Shown piece by piece: positions 24,965-34,229 of a stretch of DNA of 64,000 nt. This DNA comes from Hymenobacter gelipurpurascens. Its GTDB lineage: Bacteria; Bacteroidota; Bacteroidia; Cytophagales; Hymenobacteraceae. The stretch spans positions 1,364,001-1,428,000 of the forward strand of contig NZ_FYEW01000002.1 of NCBI RefSeq assembly GCF_900187375.1, read 5' to 3'. The translations under genes were made by a program, and so were the position numbers. The notes under the pieces were generated by a model. That model was not told the DNA's origin and did not search any database. It saw nothing but the letters and a program-made list of their open reading frames with translations. Position 1 is the first letter of the stretch, and every line of letters begins with the position of its first letter.

Positions 24965-26260
24965 ATGAAAACGACGTTTCCTACCCACCCGCTGCGCCGT
25001 GCTTCCGACCTCGACCCGTTGCTGGAGGCTATTGGCGAGGCTCGCGTTGTGTTGCTGGGCGAGGCTTCGCATGGTACTTCGGAGTTCTATACTTGGCGCA
25101 CGGCCCTCACCAAGCTCCTGATTCAGGAGAAAGGCTTTCAGTTTATGGCAGTGGAAGGCGACTGGCCCGACTGTTTCGAGGTGAATGCTGCCATTAAGCA
25201 TAATACACCTACTCACGCGCCGGCAAGCTCCGTGCTGAGCACGTTCAACCGGTGGCCTACCTGGATGTGGGGAAACTGGGAAATTGTGGCTTTAGTAGAG
25301 TGGCTCCGAGAGCACAACCAAGCGCTGGCCGATGACAAGCAGATAGGCTTCTACGGGCTCGATGTGTATAGCCTCTGGGAGTCGTTGCAGGAGATTCTGC
25401 ACTACGTGGAAAAGCAGGGCGATGGAGCCGTGCAAGCTGCGCATAAAGCGTTTCGATGCTTTGAGCCTTACAGCGAAGATCCGCAGGAATATGCTCAGGC
25501 GGTGGCTTTCGTGTCGGAAGACTGTGAGGATGAAGTGACCGAAATGCTGCGTGCCCTGCGTCGCCAAGTGAGAGACCTGCCGCCGGGTGGCCTACGAGCG
25601 CAGGAGCAGAAGTTCAATGCCGAGCAGAACGCGCTGGTAGCTGTGAATGCCGAGCGCTACTACCGGGCCATGATCCGGGGCGGAGCGGCCTCCTGGAACG
25701 TGCGCGACCAGCATATGATGGAAACGCTCACGCGCCTGCTCGACCTCCACGGCCCCAACAGCAAGGCCATCATCTGGGAGCACAACACGCACATCGGCGA
25801 CGCCCGCTACACCGACATGCGCGACGACCAGATGGTGAACGTAGGCCAGCTGGCCCGGGAAGCCTACGGCCGCGACAACGTATTTGCCGTGGGCTTTGGC
25901 ACCTACCAGGGCACCGTGGTAGCTGGAAAGAAGTGGGGTGCCACTCCTGAGGTAATGACTGTACCCGAAGCCCGCCGGAGCTCCTGGGAACACATGTTGC
26001 ACCAGCAGCTCAAAGGCGACAACGCCCTGCTGTTTTCCGAAGAGCTGCGCGGCCATCCGCTGCTAGCGCATTCCGTAGGCCACCGCGCCATTGGGGTAGT
26101 GTACCGGCCAGAATTTGAGCAGTTCGGCAACTACGTGCCCACCCAGATACCGGAGCGCTACGATGCCTTTATGTTCTTCGACCAGACCCGTGCCCTGCAC
26201 GCCCTGCCTACCGAAGCCGACACGCACACCCCACCAGACCTGTATCCGTGGAATTACTAA
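24965..26260 (+). CDS. erythromycin esterase-like hydrolase
   Basis: A 431-residue member of the erythromycin-esterase (EreA-like) family. The motif LLGEASHGTSEFYTWR near residue 30 carries the conserved Glu and His, with FQFMAVEGDWPDCFEVN and KAIIWEHNTHIGDARYTDMR also typical. Macrolide hydrolysis is proved only for EreA/EreB; most relatives in environmental bacteria have unknown substrates, and some are linked to succinoglycan. There is no signal peptide, so the enzyme is cytoplasmic. Neighbours do not suggest a pathway. Confidence 0.85.
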   Translation: MKTTFPTHPLRRASDLDPLLEAIGEARVVLLGEASHGTSEFYTWRTALTKLLIQEKGFQFMAVEGDWPDCFEVNAAIKHNTPTHAPASSVLSTFNRWPTWMWGNWEIVALVEWLREHNQALADDKQIGFYGLDVYSLWESLQEILHYVEKQGDGAVQAAHKAFRCFEPYSEDPQEYAQAVAFVSEDCEDEVTEMLRALRRQVRDLPPGGLRAQEQKFNAEQNALVAVNAERYYRAMIRGGAASWNVRDQHMMETLTRLLDLHGPNSKAIIWEHNTHIGDARYTDMRDDQMVNVGQLAREAYGRDNVFAVGFGTYQGTVVAGKKWGATPEVMTVPEARRSSWEHMLHQQLKGDNALLFSEELRGHPLLAHSVGHRAIGVVYRPEFEQFGNYVPTQIPERYDAFMFFDQTRALHALPTEADTHTPPDLYPWNY

Positions 26261-26309
26261 ACCTGGCCTTTGGCTACTTCTAAGGCCTCGACGGCAGGTC
26301 CTATCTATG

Positions 26310-26367
26310 ATACACTGACCGGGTAGCTTTCCGCTTTATAGGCTTCAAAGCTACCTGGTCAGTGTAT
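26310..26367. terminator. hairpin after the esterase gene
   Basis: A 20-base stem (26310-26329 with 26348-26367, one mismatch) followed by T-rich bases, some 50 bases past the esterase stop. Confidence 0.7.
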
Positions 26368-26466
26368 TTTTACTGTCCCGAGTGCAACGTTTTACATTGT
26401 TTAGGATTCTTCCTGATACTCTTTCTTATACCATCTACTCGTTTCCATTTTCTACCTATCCTGTTT

Positions 26467-27120
26467 ATGCTTGTTCGCTCTATTGGTATTGGCGCCGTTT
26501 TGTTCTCATTTCCATTGCTCAGCTTTGCGCAAACTAGTGAGCCCGAAACACCCCGATATTATGTTGGCGTATCGGCCTTCACCAACTTCTCTCAGCGCCT
26601 GAGCCGGTCGATTGATCCTAGCACAGTGCCTCCCTTGCAGCTTACGCTCGGCTATCAGCTCAATCCACGCTGGGCGGTGCAGCTAGGGGCATCCTATAGC
26701 ACCAGCCCAGGCTCGTATAGTGTCATCCCCAGGGATGCAAATGGAAATGTTATCGCCGGGTTTTATTCCAACAAGTACCGGAATACGTCCCTAGCATTAA
26801 CGGCCTTAGGGCGCTACACGCTGACGCGCGATCTGAACAAGCGTTTCCAGGTGGATGCAATAGGCGGTTTTTCGCTAGACTACGAAACCTATAAAGGCAG
26901 GGGCTATAACTATGACCCTATTCAAGAGGCGTCTATCTCATTCAACCGCAATTCCAAAATCTATCACAAAGCGTTGAGCATAGGCCCCAGCTTCCGCTAT
27001 CGGCTTTTCTCCGGCCTAGAGGCGATAGGCGAAGGCACTGTTAATATGGATTTGCGTTCTCCACGAGTTGTCACGCCCTCCGGCGCCATAGGGCTACGCT
27101 ACCGGTTTGGTAGCCGCTAA
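26467..27120 (+). CDS. outer-membrane beta-barrel protein
   Basis: A 217-residue secreted protein with signal peptide residues 1-22 (RSIGIGAVLFSFPLLSFAQT) and a mature chain of alternating polar/aromatic strands, ending in GAIGLRYRFGSR. Pattern and length fit the porin-family/OmpW-like small barrels of Bacteroidota. The ATG at 26467 is chosen because upstream residues are hydrophobic but lack a standard signal shape. Cargo is unknown. The terminator hairpin at 27162-27212 separates it from the convergent protease gene. Confidence 0.65.
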   Translation: MLVRSIGIGAVLFSFPLLSFAQTSEPETPRYYVGVSAFTNFSQRLSRSIDPSTVPPLQLTLGYQLNPRWAVQLGASYSTSPGSYSVIPRDANGNVIAGFYSNKYRNTSLALTALGRYTLTRDLNKRFQVDAIGGFSLDYETYKGRGYNYDPIQEASISFNRNSKIYHKALSIGPSFRYRLFSGLEAIGEGTVNMDLRSPRVVTPSGAIGLRYRFGSR

Positions 27121-27161
27121 CAGCAACACCCAGGCCTCTTAACAAAGCCATGCGGAGAGCT

Positions 27162-27212
27162 AGTAATTTCAGAGAAAGAGCGCAGCAGCACGCCTCTTTC
27201 TCTGAAATTACT
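27162..27212. terminator. bidirectional terminator
   Basis: A perfect 19-base stem, 27162-27180 with 27194-27212, containing AATTTCAGAGAAAGAG. It lies between two convergent genes. Confidence 0.75.
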
Positions 27213-27264
27213 CTTTGTAAGTTAGACAAATATGTATTTTCTATACTACTAGCTGAAAGCCGCA

Positions 27265-28227
27265 TTACCGCACCACGCCAAACCGCTCACCCTGCAAATC
27301 CAGCACGACCGTACGCTGGCTGAAGGGCTCGTTGCCTAGCATGCCGCCCATACCGGAGAAGCGCATCAGCAGGTTCTCCATCATTCTGGTGCCCTCCACA
27401 TACGTTACTGTGCCGAGAGGAACGGTCAGGTTGTTGAGTTGCAGGGCGGCCGCGGTGGCGGTAGTGTAGGTGGTTATCGTATTGCCCATGGCATTGCCCG
27501 TTCCAGTCTGGATGGGAGCTTGGGGGCGGGCCATTTGCTGCCACGTCTCCTGGCTGGTGAGGAGTGCGAAGGCACTGGTACCGGAGTCGAACAGCAGCTT
27601 TTCAGATTTGCCTTGTACCTGAGCAGTCAGGATGAGACGGCGGCTGGCGTAGTCGAGGGGCACGAACTCGGTTCGGCGGGCCAGGCTGTCGGGTAGCTGG
27701 GTGCTGAGGCTGAAGCGTTGGTGGGCGTAGTCGAGAACCAGTACCCGACCATCCACTATATCGGCCCCCAGGGTACCGATGATAAAATGCTCGGTGCTAT
27801 CAGCGGGCAGCTCACTGGCGCCATGCTGATAGGCCTTCAGCCGGCGCGCTTTAACCTGGGCCTGGCCTAGCGTAAACGTAAAGTCACGAACAGTATCCGC
27901 TTGGGGCAGCAAGCGCTGGGCCGTAGCCGGGTACTGCTTGCGCAGCGCCGCCAAGGAGTTGGCGTAGAGCAAAGAAGTAGGCGCGCCGGTATCGAACTGG
28001 AGGTAGCAGGTGCGGGGACAGCCGGGCAGCGTTACGGGCACGAGCAGCGCAGCATGCGGCCCTAATTTATCGGCTTCCCACGCAAAGTTGAAAGTAGCAG
28101 GTAGGCCCGTTATCACCAGCTGATTGGCGGCTGGCTCAAACTTCTTGCGCATATAGAAGTAGCCTCCTAGGCCACTAACCAGAAGCAGGGCAAGTACGGC
28201 AAGCAGGATGTTGCGGAAGAGTTTCAT
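27265..28227 (-). CDS. retropepsin-like aspartyl protease, membrane-anchored
   Basis: A 320-residue protein with an N-terminal TM anchor (residues 4-22) and two aspartyl-protease half-sites: FDTGAPTSLLY near residue 97 and LFDSGTSAFALL near residue 228. Two D-T/S-G sites in one chain form a complete active site, as in pepsin-like folds, here in the shorter PerP/SpoIIGA-type or 'aspartyl protease family' size. The catalytic domain should face the periplasm. Substrate unknown. Confidence 0.8.
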   Translation of the reverse strand: MKLFRNILLAVLALLLVSGLGGYFYMRKKFEPAANQLVITGLPATFNFAWEADKLGPHAALLVPVTLPGCPRTCYLQFDTGAPTSLLYANSLAALRKQYPATAQRLLPQADTVRDFTFTLGQAQVKARRLKAYQHGASELPADSTEHFIIGTLGADIVDGRVLVLDYAHQRFSLSTQLPDSLARRTEFVPLDYASRRLILTAQVQGKSEKLLFDSGTSAFALLTSQETWQQMARPQAPIQTGTGNAMGNTITTYTTATAAALQLNNLTVPLGTVTYVEGTRMMENLLMRFSGMGGMLGNEPFSQRTVVLDLQGERFGVVR

Positions 28228-28438
28228 GACGCGGTAATGGGGGTTGGAGTATGAGCCAAAACTACCCGCTAGGCCACCCTACCGCTTGCGCCATTTACCC
28301 GTCATTTTGCCGCCACTTCAAATAAATATCAGACAATCAATCGATTAAAAAAATAAGAATGCTGAGCGGGTTTCAGTCCGGGCCGCTGTTAAAGCACTCT
28401 CCCTGGCACGGCTACAGGCTAAAGCCCAGGCTACATTT
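28228..28438. other. intergenic gap with no clear signal
   Basis: About 210 bases between the protease start and the HTH gene end. It holds an AT-rich stretch near 28320-28355 and a direct repeat CAGGCTA at about 28409-28432. No gene or RNA seen. Confidence 0.35.
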
Positions 28439-29080
28439 TTAGAGCCGGAAGCGGTAGAAATCGAATTGGCCTTTTCGCAACTGCCATCCCGAGTAGCAGA
28501 CCACCACCAGGTTTATCAGGTAGGAACTGACGAATACCCCTACAAACAAATTGGGTAGTACCAGCTGATACAGCCGCGCCCAAAGATGCGCTACCGCCGC
28601 CAACCCGTAGCTCAGGACGCAAAGCACCAACCACAGTACCTGGAACCCCAGCACTCGGCGCCCGACCTCTGCCGCGTGCTCTACTTCGTAGCAGTGCTTC
28701 CGCCACAGCACCCACGGCACCACCAGATTCAGTAGCGGAAATAGCAGGAAGCCCAGCGCACTTAGGTTGAGCAGTTGCAGAAACTGTGGGTCTGGACGCA
28801 GGACTTGTGGCACGCCTGCAAAAACTGATGACTCTGGCAGTGCAGCTGGCTCCGGCTGCGGGTCAGGCTCAGTCTTTACTGCTTCCGGCTCCGTCCGGAA
28901 TGCTTCCAGCGGTACTTCCAGCGCGGCGGCCAGCGCCTGCAGCGTGTAGCCCCGCGGCACGGTGTCGCCCTGCTCCACCCGCTGAATGGTGCGCAAACTC
29001 ACCCCCGATTGCTCGGCCAGCACCTCCTGCGAAACGCCTTTACTCTTGCGGATAGTGGAGATACGAGCAGGGGAGAACAT
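28439..29080 (-). CDS. HTH-XRE regulator with membrane domain
   Basis: A 213-residue protein: residues 5-60 are an XRE/Cro-type helix-turn-helix (ISTIRKSKGVSQEVLAEQSGVSLRTIQRVEQGD), then a Pro/Glu-rich linker (residues 65-90), then four hydrophobic segments (about 105-125, 140-165, 168-190, 195-205) like DUF4870 membrane proteins. A DNA-binding domain fused to a membrane-embedded domain suggests a membrane-tethered regulator responding to envelope signals, but no target is visible. Length and start (ATG 29080) are consistent with relatives in this group. Confidence 0.75.
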   Translation of the reverse strand: MFSPARISTIRKSKGVSQEVLAEQSGVSLRTIQRVEQGDTVPRGYTLQALAAALEVPLEAFRTEPEAVKTEPDPQPEPAALPESSVFAGVPQVLRPDPQFLQLLNLSALGFLLFPLLNLVVPWVLWRKHCYEVEHAAEVGRRVLGFQVLWLVLCVLSYGLAAVAHLWARLYQLVLPNLFVGVFVSSYLINLVVVCYSGWQLRKGQFDFYRFRL

Positions 29081-29136
29081 AGCGTAGCGAGAGATAGAAG
29101 GAAAGCCAGCTCCAAGATAAGCGCCAACCGAACATC

Positions 29137-29168
29137 AGCTCACTATTTCACTACTTCACCACTTCACT
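29137..29168. repeat. single TTCAC period-8 arm (locus G)
   Basis: Four 8-base units, ending immediately at the stop codon (29168-29170) of the radical SAM gene. No opposite arm is seen in the remaining gap. Confidence 0.5.
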
Positions 29169-30190
29169 TATCCCCACACTTTGGTGCCCTCGGTGCAGTT
29201 GCGGCACATCTCAATCTGGTCGCGGCCTTTGAGCAGGGAAGCCCGGAACTGCTGGTACTTGGTGCCGTGCCAGAGCTGGCGAAAGGTCTGGGTTTTCAGG
29301 TCGCCGAGGCGGTATTCAGCATCTTTATCAAAGCAGCAGGGCACCACTAGGCCATCCCACGTAATCACGCAGGAATGCCACATCTTCCAGCAGTGGTTTA
29401 CCAGCTTGTTCTTGATGCTCCAGGTACCGTTTCCCTGGTTTTCGTAGCGCGAGTAGTAGTCGATGGTCGGGATGAGGGGCGAGCCGTTCTGGTAGTCGTA
29501 GATCTGGGCCGTCTTGAACCACACGTCATCTACGCCCAGCTCCTTGGCCAGCTGCTTGGCCTCCTCAATCTGATGCTCGTTGGGGCGTACCACCAGAAAC
29601 TGAAACACCACCCGCGGCGTCTGCGACTTCAGCTCCCGCCGCCACTTAATCAGGTTTTTGGTGCCTTCCAGCACCTTATCAATTTTGCCCCCCACCCGGT
29701 ACTGCTGATACACCTCCTGGGTAGTGCCATCCAGAGAGATAATGAGGCGGTCTAGGCCACTCTCCACGGTGCGCTTGGCGTTGGCATCGTTGAGGTAGTG
29801 GGCGTTGGTGCTGGTGGCGGTATAGATGCCCTTATCGGCGGCATACTTCACCAGATCCAGGAAGTTGGGGTGTAGGTACGGCTCTCCTTGGAAGTAAAAA
29901 ATCAGGTACCAGAGCCGCGAAGCCACCTCATCAATGGTCTTCTTGAACAGCTCGTCGGGCAACATGCCCGTGGGGCGCGTGAAGGAGCGTAGGCCACTGG
30001 GGCACTCGGGGCAGCGCAGGTTGCAGCTCGTGGTAGGCTCAAACGACAGCGCCACCGGCAGGCCCCAGTGCCGGGCTTTGCCCGTAAGCTTGCTGAGCAG
30101 GTAGCCGCCCGTAACCTGCGTGGCATTCCAGAGGCGCTGGGGCGAGGTCTTGGAAACGAAGTTGAGCGCGTCGGAGAGGAGGGAAGCCAT
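29168..30190 (-). CDS. radical SAM/SPASM-domain protein
   Basis: A 340-residue radical SAM enzyme. The cluster motif is CNLRCPEC near residue 63, preceded by ALSFEPTTS; the SPASM C-terminal domain shows CVITWDGLVVPCCFDKDAEY and later EMCRNCTEG for auxiliary Fe-S clusters. SPASM proteins commonly act on peptides or on lipid/cell-envelope substrates; here neither a precursor peptide nor partners are evident. The ATG at 30190 is chosen, with a near-consensus -7 box (TACCTTTA) upstream. Confidence 0.85.
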   Translation of the reverse strand: MASLLSDALNFVSKTSPQRLWNATQVTGGYLLSKLTGKARHWGLPVALSFEPTTSCNLRCPECPSGLRSFTRPTGMLPDELFKKTIDEVASRLWYLIFYFQGEPYLHPNFLDLVKYAADKGIYTATSTNAHYLNDANAKRTVESGLDRLIISLDGTTQEVYQQYRVGGKIDKVLEGTKNLIKWRRELKSQTPRVVFQFLVVRPNEHQIEEAKQLAKELGVDDVWFKTAQIYDYQNGSPLIPTIDYYSRYENQGNGTWSIKNKLVNHCWKMWHSCVITWDGLVVPCCFDKDAEYRLGDLKTQTFRQLWHGTKYQQFRASLLKGRDQIEMCRNCTEGTKVWG

Positions 30191-30355
30191 GCGGGGATAA
30201 AGGTACGGTGCTCCTAACAAGCAACGCCGGAAATCCTCCCAAGCACGAGCTCTAAAATAACAAGCTACAGCCCAAACTATACTATTTTTTTTAGCAATAT
30301 AACCTAATATTATTAGCCTTCGTATACCTCTCTATATCCAACCTTGCTACAGATC

Positions 30356-30718
30356 ATGAAAATTTCAGTTGAGAAAGGACAGGAAAAAGGGTTTCTGCCC
30401 GACGGTCGTCATACCGTTGAGATTACCGATATTCAGGAGGGCCAAAGTGAGCACCAGAACGTGCCGTTCTTTGCCGCTCGCATGGAAAATGAGGATGGCT
30501 TCGTGACCCAGCGATTCTATACCTCCCCGGCTGCCATGCCCATTCTGCTGTCGCTCTACTCCGCCGTGGGCATCCACCCTGAGGCCGGTAAAGACCTCGA
30601 TACCAAGCAGCTACTGGGCAAACGCGTGTCGGTGGAGATTGGGGAGCACAGCTACGCCGACCCCGCTACTGGCAATGAGCGCTCTATCAAACAAGCCACT
30701 GGTTTCCGGACGGCATAG
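30356..30718 (+). CDS. small protein of unknown function, DUF669-like pattern
   Basis: A 120-residue soluble protein. It contains KGFLPDGRHTVEITDIQEG, then FFAARMENEDGFVTQRFYTS, a compact beta-sheet type pattern close to phage-type DUF669 single-strand-binding-like proteins, but the match is weak. No phage genes are around it. Start at the ATG 30356; the TTG at 30344 that the frame also allows is less likely. The upstream 100 bases are very AT-rich and suggest a strong promoter. A terminator follows closely. Confidence 0.6.
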   Translation: MKISVEKGQEKGFLPDGRHTVEITDIQEGQSEHQNVPFFAARMENEDGFVTQRFYTSPAAMPILLSLYSAVGIHPEAGKDLDTKQLLGKRVSVEIGEHSYADPATGNERSIKQATGFRTA

Positions 30719-30732
30719 GCCTACGGATAACC

Positions 30733-30780
30733 GCATAAGAAAAGCGCCACTCATGCACATGAGCGGCGCTTTTCTTATGC
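30733..30780. terminator. bidirectional terminator
   Basis: A 16-base arm pair (30733-30748 with 30765-30780) extended by an inner CTCAT/ATGAG pair, with an A6 run just after it. It lies between two convergent genes. Confidence 0.85.
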
Positions 30781-30802
30781 AAAAAACGGGTTCTAGGCCA
30801 GT

Positions 30803-32266
30803 CTATTTGCCGCCAGCCGGCAGCGTGCTGCTGTAGGTATTGGCTTTGCCGAAGGATTCCTTTATTTCATCTACGGCGGCGCGGCTGCTGAGACGCTTGG
30901 GCTTGGTGTTCAGGAAAGTACCGTCTTCTGCCAGCAGGAAGTAAGCGGGCACATCCTGCACGCCATAGGCCTTGGCTACCGCCGCGCGTAGGCCACCGGC
31001 GGCCCGCACGTGCATGCCGGGCAGGCGCTTGCTCACTACCAGTTGTTTCCAGGCGCCTTCGTTTTCATCGAGGGCAATGTTGAGGAACACAATGTTCTTG
31101 CCATCAAACTTCTTGGCCAGGTCGGCGGCGTAGGGCAGATCGCGCAGGGCCAGGCCGCTGGTGGTGCGCCAGAAGTTGATGTAGACCAGCTTGCCGGCCA
31201 GCTGCTGCAGCGTCACGGTGTCACCTTTCGAGGAAACCAGTCGGAAATCAGGCGCCGGCGAGCCAATGGCGAAGGCCTTGTGCGACTCGAAATCGTGCTG
31301 AAGCACGGGGTAGTACTTGTTCTGCGGATCGGCGCTCTTGAAATCAGCCAGCATAGCCGCCGACTGCTTCACGTGCCCAAACCGGAACGACTCCTGTAGC
31401 ACGCGGCCCATAATTACGGGCCGTACGGGGCCGGAAAGCTTATTCTTGGCCTGGTCGTAGCACACCTGGTAAAAATCCGGATCGGTGCGGCGCTTGCCGT
31501 TGCTTTCGGCCAGGTAGTGGATATAGTTGAGTAAAAACTCCTGATACATGCCGCTCCCCATGGCAGAAGAACTGTTGATCAAGGCTTTATCGTTGAGGAA
31601 GTCGTAGTACGTCGGCGACATCTTCAGGCGGCTCTCGGTGGCCACCACTTGCTCGCGCAAATCCTGGTACGTGAGCCGGTCGTTGGCGTAGCTGTAGTCG
31701 ATTTCGGCCTTGGCGAAGTCCTTGAACGCCTGACTTAGCTGGTTGTCTTGAGCGTAATTATCCAGAAACTTCTGCTCCTCCTTGCGGCGGTAGTCCAGAA
31801 ACGACAGGAAACCGGGCTCATAGAGCATAATGTTATCAGGCAGCACCTGAAAGCCATCGTTTTCCACAAACCGCTCATCTACCTCCGAGAGATAAGAATT
31901 TGTTTCGGCGCCCCGCCCCTTAAAGCGCACGGAGCTGGCCATATCAGAACCCTTGAAGCGAATATCCAGCTGGTTGCCCGGCTCCAGAAACAGGTCGGCC
32001 ACATCGTCGCCGTAGACCAGGTCGGCCCGTACGGGGCCTTCCACCTTCACGGCCATGCGAAACTCGCCTTTGTCGTCGAGGCGGGCATAGGTAATCTGTT
32101 CTTTCGGATCGAGCGGGTTTTCGCGGATGGACACAGCCACGGTATCGGCGGTGCGCCCACTTACCTTGCCAGTCAGGACCACCGTGCCCTGGGCTTTACC
32201 CGCCAGCGGGGCAGCCAAAAGGCCCGCCCAAAGCAGAACGGCAGCAAAGCGGAGTGTATAGGCCAT
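30803..32266 (-). CDS. TlpA-like thioredoxin-fold protein lacking CxxC
   Basis: A 487-residue secreted protein (signal peptide residues 1-26, ending LAGKAQG). The middle region (30-330) resembles the DUF4369-type N-terminal part of Bacteroidota TlpA proteins, and the C-terminal 140 residues are thioredoxin-fold (GSPAPDFRLVSSKGD; KLVYINFWRTTSGLALRDLP; VFLNIALDENEGAW). In normal TlpA the FWATWCGPC loop has two cysteines; here the positions are Ser370 and Ala373, so it cannot do thiol-disulfide exchange. A binding or chaperone role is possible. Divergent from nothing nearby; radA follows downstream. Confidence 0.85.
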   Translation of the reverse strand: MAYTLRFAAVLLWAGLLAAPLAGKAQGTVVLTGKVSGRTADTVAVSIRENPLDPKEQITYARLDDKGEFRMAVKVEGPVRADLVYGDDVADLFLEPGNQLDIRFKGSDMASSVRFKGRGAETNSYLSEVDERFVENDGFQVLPDNIMLYEPGFLSFLDYRRKEEQKFLDNYAQDNQLSQAFKDFAKAEIDYSYANDRLTYQDLREQVVATESRLKMSPTYYDFLNDKALINSSSAMGSGMYQEFLLNYIHYLAESNGKRRTDPDFYQVCYDQAKNKLSGPVRPVIMGRVLQESFRFGHVKQSAAMLADFKSADPQNKYYPVLQHDFESHKAFAIGSPAPDFRLVSSKGDTVTLQQLAGKLVYINFWRTTSGLALRDLPYAADLAKKFDGKNIVFLNIALDENEGAWKQLVVSKRLPGMHVRAAGGLRAAVAKAYGVQDVPAYFLLAEDGTFLNTKPKRLSSRAAVDEIKESFGKANTYSSTLPAGGK

Positions 32267-32489
32267 CGGAGGAGGAAACTACATACGTGAATACTTGGCG
32301 TCGTCCATTTTCGCTGGTCTGATTGGGCTATCAGATTCAGTCGATTCGCGGTAAAAGCCAATTTTGGTATCGAAGATACGGCATTAAGTAGGAGAAAGTC
32401 CAATCCGCTAAGGCCCTTTTTTCGTAACCCCGCCTCTAGGCCAAAGTTTTGAACGTAGGCCGCTTGCTCAATTTTGCTCCCTGACTAAA

Positions 32490-32558
32490 CGAAAAAAGCA
32501 GCCAGTTAGCGCCCCCAAACGTGTGTTTCGGGCTTCGCCACCAACTGCTTTTTCGCTT
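32490..32558 (-). terminator. probable radA terminator
   Basis: An imperfect hairpin pairing about 32490-32510 with 32540-32558, with an A/T6 run (GCTTTTTTCG) on the minus-strand side, just past the radA stop at 32614. Confidence 0.45.
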
Positions 32559-32613
32559 CTATTTTCACTGACTTCCAGCAGAATGCATCAGCCCGCCAGC
32601 GGCCCGCAGGTGC

Positions 32614-34005
32614 TTATCCAAACAAGCCGTTCAGCACTTCATCAAGCCTGGCAGAGGGGTGCACCCGAATACCGTAGCGGGCTATATCGAGGCCCCGCGC
32701 GTTGAACTGGGAGATGTACATTTCCGCAAAACCGAGCTTTTCAGCCTCCGAAAGGCGCTGATCCAACCGGCTCACGGCCCGAATTTCGCCGCTCAAGCCT
32801 ACCTCGGCCGCCAGGCAAACTTCCCCGGCAATGGGCACATCGTTGAGGCTGCTGACCACGGCGGCGCATACAGCCAGGTCCAGGGCCGGGTCATCAAGGC
32901 GTAGGCCACCGGCAATGTTTAGGAACACATCGTGCTGGCCCAGGCGTAGGCCACTGCGCTTTTCCAGCACGGCCAGCAGCATTTGCAGGCGCTTGGCATC
33001 GAAGCCCGTAGAGCTGCGCTGGGGCGTGCCGTAGGTGGCCGGCGTCACGAGGGCTTGCACTTCTACCAGCAGTGGGCGGTTGCCCTCTAGCGTGGCCCCG
33101 ATGGCCATGCCACTCAGGCTTTCGGTGCGCTGGCTGAGCAGAATCTCGGAAGGGTTGCTGACCTGCCGTAGGCCACTGCCCTGCATCTCGTAAATACCTA
33201 GCTCTGAGGTGGAACCGAAGCGGTTTTTGATAGTGCGCAGAATCCGGTAGCTCAGGTGCCGGTCGCCCTCAAACTGCAGCACGGTATCTACCATGTGCTC
33301 CAGAATCTTGGGACCGGCAATAGAGCCATCTTTGGTAATGTGACCGATGAGCAGCACCGGCACTCCGGTTTCCTTGGCATATTTCAGCAGCTCGGTGGTG
33401 CACTCCCGCACCTGGCTCACGGAACCCGCGCCGGCTTCTACCAGGGAAGAATGCAGCGTCTGGATGGAGTCAATGACCACCACATTGGGCTGCAGCTGAT
33501 CAATCTGACGGAAGATATTCTGAGTGCTGGTTTCGGTGAGGATGTAGAGGCCGGGGTGCTGCTTGCCCAGCCGCTCGGCGCGCATCTTGATCTGCTGCTC
33601 ACTCTCTTCCCCCGACACGTACAGAATGCGCTGCTTGCCCATGTGCATGGCAATCTGGAGCATGAGCGTACTCTTGCCAATGCCCGGCTCGCCCCCGATA
33701 AGCACCAGAGAGCCAGGCACTAGGCCACCTCCCAGCACACGGTTCAGCTCCCCGTCGTGGGTGTCGAGGCGGGATTCTTCTTCATAGAGAATTTCGCCCA
33801 GAGCCTTGGGCTTGGCGGCTTTGCTGGTCGTGCTGCCTACGGTGGTGGAGGCTTTCCAGGCACCGGCCGCCGCGTTGTTATCGTTCTTCTCGATTACCTC
33901 TTCTACGTAGGTGTTCCACTCACCACAGGAGGGGCAGCGGCCAATCCATTTGGCGGATTGTGCGCCGCAGTTCTGGCAGAAAAATAGGGTCTTGATTTTG
34001 GCCAT
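32614..34005 (-). CDS. radA: DNA repair protein RadA
   Basis: A 463-residue RadA/Sms, a RecA-like hexameric helicase that drives branch migration of recombination intermediates. Order: N-terminal zinc finger (CQNCGAQ...CPSCGEW), Walker A GGEPGIGKST near residue 95, Walker B VVVIDSIQ, the RadA-specific KNRFGSTSELGIYEM motif, and a C-terminal Lon-protease-like domain. The ATG at 34005 gives the usual MAKIKTLFFCQNCG start. Confidence 0.97.
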   Translation of the reverse strand: MAKIKTLFFCQNCGAQSAKWIGRCPSCGEWNTYVEEVIEKNDNNAAAGAWKASTTVGSTTSKAAKPKALGEILYEEESRLDTHDGELNRVLGGGLVPGSLVLIGGEPGIGKSTLMLQIAMHMGKQRILYVSGEESEQQIKMRAERLGKQHPGLYILTETSTQNIFRQIDQLQPNVVVIDSIQTLHSSLVEAGAGSVSQVRECTTELLKYAKETGVPVLLIGHITKDGSIAGPKILEHMVDTVLQFEGDRHLSYRILRTIKNRFGSTSELGIYEMQGSGLRQVSNPSEILLSQRTESLSGMAIGATLEGNRPLLVEVQALVTPATYGTPQRSSTGFDAKRLQMLLAVLEKRSGLRLGQHDVFLNIAGGLRLDDPALDLAVCAAVVSSLNDVPIAGEVCLAAEVGLSGEIRAVSRLDQRLSEAEKLGFAEMYISQFNARGLDIARYGIRVHPSARLDEVLNGLFG

Positions 34006-34229
34006 ATAGTGAGCTCCTGAATGAGCGGGGTAAACTAATGAAATGCGCAAAAAGGCTAAAAAGTTTGGTAAGAAACGGGTTTTTAGCCGGGTATCCTGAG
34101 GCGCGCTGCTTGTAGCTCACGGCCCAACCTTATTCTCAATAAAGCTGAGCAGGAAAGAGTAAATTCGGTACTCAGCCGACTACTTTGCTACCGTTGCACC
34201 GCTTCTGGCCTTTCCGGCGCCCTCTTCCT

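Noticed and set aside
28409..28438. Terminator hairpin at GGCTACAGGCTAAAGCC
   Set aside because: The two halves are direct copies of CAGGCTA, so they cannot fold into a stem.
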